Source of the DNA: Methanomassiliicoccaceae archaeon
GTDB lineage: Archaea > Thermoplasmatota > Thermoplasmata > Methanomassiliicoccales > Methanomethylophilaceae
Reading direction: 5' to 3'
Assembly (NCBI GenBank): GCA_016282555.1
Contig: JAEEKU010000106.1
Span: 1-7,677 of the forward strand
Length of the DNA: 7,677 bases
The notes beneath the pieces are model-generated. The model ran no database searches and had not been told where the DNA came from. It saw nothing but the letters and a program-made list of their open reading frames with translations. Shown here piece after piece: positions 6,858 to 7,677 of this stretch (position 1 is the stretch's first letter; the number at the start of each line of letters is the position of its first letter). Made by a program: the position numbers and the translations under genes.

Positions 6858-6935
6858 AGCCGGGATTGCGTGTAACAACCCCTGTTGAAGCATCGCTCTG
6901 GAACAACCATCAGACGAATGTCCGTCACGCCCCGG

Positions 6936-7112
6936 GGCCGTATGCTTCAGGATCAGTCTCCCGCGGATTGCGCAGAGGGCGTGCCTCACGCAGAACTTTT
7001 TCGAAGACACGCGGTCGCCGCAGAGGCGCCTGATGGCTGAGAAGAATACCTCGGCTGACCATCTCAATATGTAACCGGACGCCCTGCGGGCTGTCTCCTT
7101 CCCCGGCTTCTC
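6936..7112 (-). pseudogene. Decayed C-terminal fragment of a DDE transposase
   Basis: The minus-strand frame encodes RASGYILRWSAEVFFSAIRR, then CGDRVSSKKF and a run ending LILKHTA. This resembles the C-terminus of IS4/IS5-type DDE transposases, typically (R/G)-x-x-x-RW-x-x-E-x-x-FS-x-x-KR-x-x-G-x-x-V-x-(A/S)-x-(K/R)-x-x. The Glu of W-x-x-E would be the third catalytic acid. The frame has stops just upstream, no usable start other than a TTG at 7067, and nothing of the N-terminal two thirds of a transposase, so it is a remnant. The region after about 6936 in the same frame runs on to 6828 but looks non-coding. I saw no clear terminal inverted repeats. The family assignment is by eye and modest in certainty. 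Confidence 0.45.
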
Positions 7113-7200
7113 GTGTAGAATTATTTAAATAATGTATGTTTAACTTATATTAATGATTTCGCAAAAGATAAATATTAATTTAGTTTGATTATAAATTAAC
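7113..7200. other. AT-rich intergenic stretch with candidate divergent promoters
   Basis: This 88-base stretch is strongly AT-rich against a GC-rich window. It contains a perfect 14-base palindrome, ATTATTTAAATAAT (7120-7133), which holds the archaeal TATA consensus TTTAAATA on both strands. Further TATA-like strings are CTTATAT at 7144-7150 and ATAAATATTAATT at about 7169-7181. A plus-strand transcript starting near 7152 would carry a leader of more than 260 bases before the surface-protein gene. A minus-strand transcript starting near 7100 would run through the transposase remnant toward the ABC operon. No gene, tRNA or CRISPR-like repeat is visible here. Confidence 0.5.
7120..7133. promoter_or_regulatory. 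Palindromic TATA-like element
   Basis: ATTATTTAAATAAT reads identically on both strands and contains TTTAAATA, matching the TTTAWATA box consensus of archaeal promoters in each direction. It may be a bidirectional promoter, an operator, or simply AT-rich sequence left at the edge of a decayed insertion. Confidence 0.35.
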
Positions 7201-7400
7201 GGACTTTTTGTGAAGACTCTTTGTGCCGGCGGCATACCTCATGAACCCCTCCCGGACATCAGGCCGCAGCATTCCCGACACGATGTGCTTTGATAACAAT
7301 TGCGAAGGATACTGAACAAATCTGAAACCAGACTCCGTACTGCGTTCCGGATTCGCTAAACCAAAGAAACAAGTAATAAAGCCCTGGTTGATTACAATAT
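7189..7400 (-). pseudogene. Possible remnant of an unrecognised gene
   Basis: A minus-strand frame is open from about 7584 to a stop at 7189-7191. The half nearest the stop reads like real protein rather than an antisense shadow: GFITCFFGLANPERSTESG, then FVQYPSQLLSKHIVSG and MLRPDVREGFMRYAAGTKSL. I do not recognise a family. The other half (7418-7584) lies antisense to the surface-protein gene and is probably spurious. No good start codon with promoter or ribosome site was found, so a truncated 3' fragment is more likely than an intact gene. If it is nothing, bases 7201-7417 hold no gene I can support. Confidence 0.2.
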
Positions 7401-7417
7401 CAGAACCATTTCTTTCG

Positions 7418-7677
7418 ATGATCAAAATGAGCAGAACCGACGACAGCACAAACCGCGTTCTCCTGCACCGGAATTCCTCCGTCTGGAGGACGATGATCCT
7501 GCTCGTGCTAGCGATTTCCGTTCTGGCCCTGATTCCGGCGATATCGGACCAGTCCGATGCTGAATCCGGAAAATGCGGGAACAACGTCAGCTACGAGATA
7601 GTGGACTTCGATACGCTGAAGATCACCGGCACAGGCGCCATGTACGACTACACCTCGAAAAACGCCGCTCCCTGGGC
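7418..7677 (+). CDS. BspA-like (LRR_5-type) secreted or surface protein, 3' end missing
   Basis: The frame is open from an ATG at 7418 (MIKMSRTDDS) to the window edge; the ATG at 7427 in the same frame is an equally good start. Neither has a Shine-Dalgarno, and a weak TATA-like ATTACAATAT at 7391-7400 would fit a near-leaderless mRNA. Counting from 7427, a hydrophobic segment at residues 23-39 (MILLVLAISVLALIPAI) is preceded by Arg and followed by SDQSDAES, a plausible signal peptide cleavage region. The mature start has the pattern CGNNVSYEI, then TLKITGTGAMYDY and AAPW. This is the characteristic opening of BspA-type leucine-rich-repeat proteins, which carry a C-G-x-N/D-x-x-(W/Y) strand and then the (T/S)GTGAM-x-(D/N)(Y/F) motif. 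Such proteins are exported and often mediate adhesion. The LRR units and any anchor lie beyond the window. Confidence 0.8.
   Translation, partial: MIKMSRTDDSTNRVLLHRNSSVWRTMILLVLAISVLALIPAISDQSDAESGKCGNNVSYEIVDFDTLKITGTGAMYDYTSKNAAPW

Noticed and set aside
6876..6887. Short inverted repeat CAAC-CCCT-GTTG as a terminator or insertion-element end
   Set aside because: The stem is only four base pairs with no T-run, and no matching partner repeat was found on the other side of the transposase remnant.
6828..6935. Downstream part of the 79-codon minus frame as a small intact gene
   Set aside because: Past the transposase-like segment the translation has no family resemblance and runs over the ABC promoter region, so only the upstream part is kept as a remnant.
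7411..7430. CGATGATCAAAATGAGC as a C/D-box sRNA start, considered because flpA is present
   Set aside because: No matching box D (CTGA) or C'/D' pair at suitable spacing, and the sequence is better explained as the start of the surface-protein gene.

Overview
The window most likely comes from an archaeon, probably a gut-associated member of the Methanomassiliicoccales (Thermoplasmata). A fibrillarin-type rRNA methyltransferase (FlpA) on the minus strand is diagnostic of Archaea among prokaryotes. TATA-like boxes lie about 22-27 bases upstream of several starts. A BspA-like surface protein with an N-terminal signal anchor begins at the right edge, a family that is abundant in gut methanogens of this order. 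The archaeal call is firm; the order is inference.

Layout. (1) Bases 1-1532, plus strand: the 3' part of a large protein made of repeated fibronectin-III-like beta domains; its beginning lies outside the window. (2) Bases 1505-6831, minus strand: a tightly packed gene train, transcribed right to left. Its members are two ABC exporter half-transporters, flpA, a Nudix hydrolase and a divergent GrpE-like protein. Junctions are a 64-base overlap, 11 bases, a 1-base TGATG overlap and 26 bases. (3) Bases 6832-7417: a region without an intact gene. It holds a decayed transposase C-terminus, a very AT-rich stretch with a perfect 14-base palindrome that matches the archaeal TATA consensus on both strands, and a second possible gene remnant. 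(4) Bases 7418-7677, plus strand: the start of a BspA-like secreted or surface protein that runs off the window.

How the genes relate. The two ABC proteins form a heterodimeric exporter of the TM287/288, BmrCD or LmrCD type: the first has the degenerate ATP site (Glu to Asp after Walker B, His to Gln in the H-loop) and the second has the catalytic Glu and His but a non-canonical signature motif. FlpA is the SAM-dependent enzyme of C/D-box guide RNPs and sits here without its usual partner gene nop5. The Nudix gene is coupled to flpA, and its first conserved beta strand is encoded upstream of its only ATG, in a frame overlapping flpA.

The most intriguing part is the left end. A GrpE-like nucleotide exchange factor without an adjacent dnaK or dnaJ faces, tail to tail with a 28-base overlap, a multi-FnIII protein. 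From remembered family resemblance, both look like parts of an accessory Hsp70-type system rather than the housekeeping chaperone operon. The partner Hsp70, if it exists, would lie to the left of the window.
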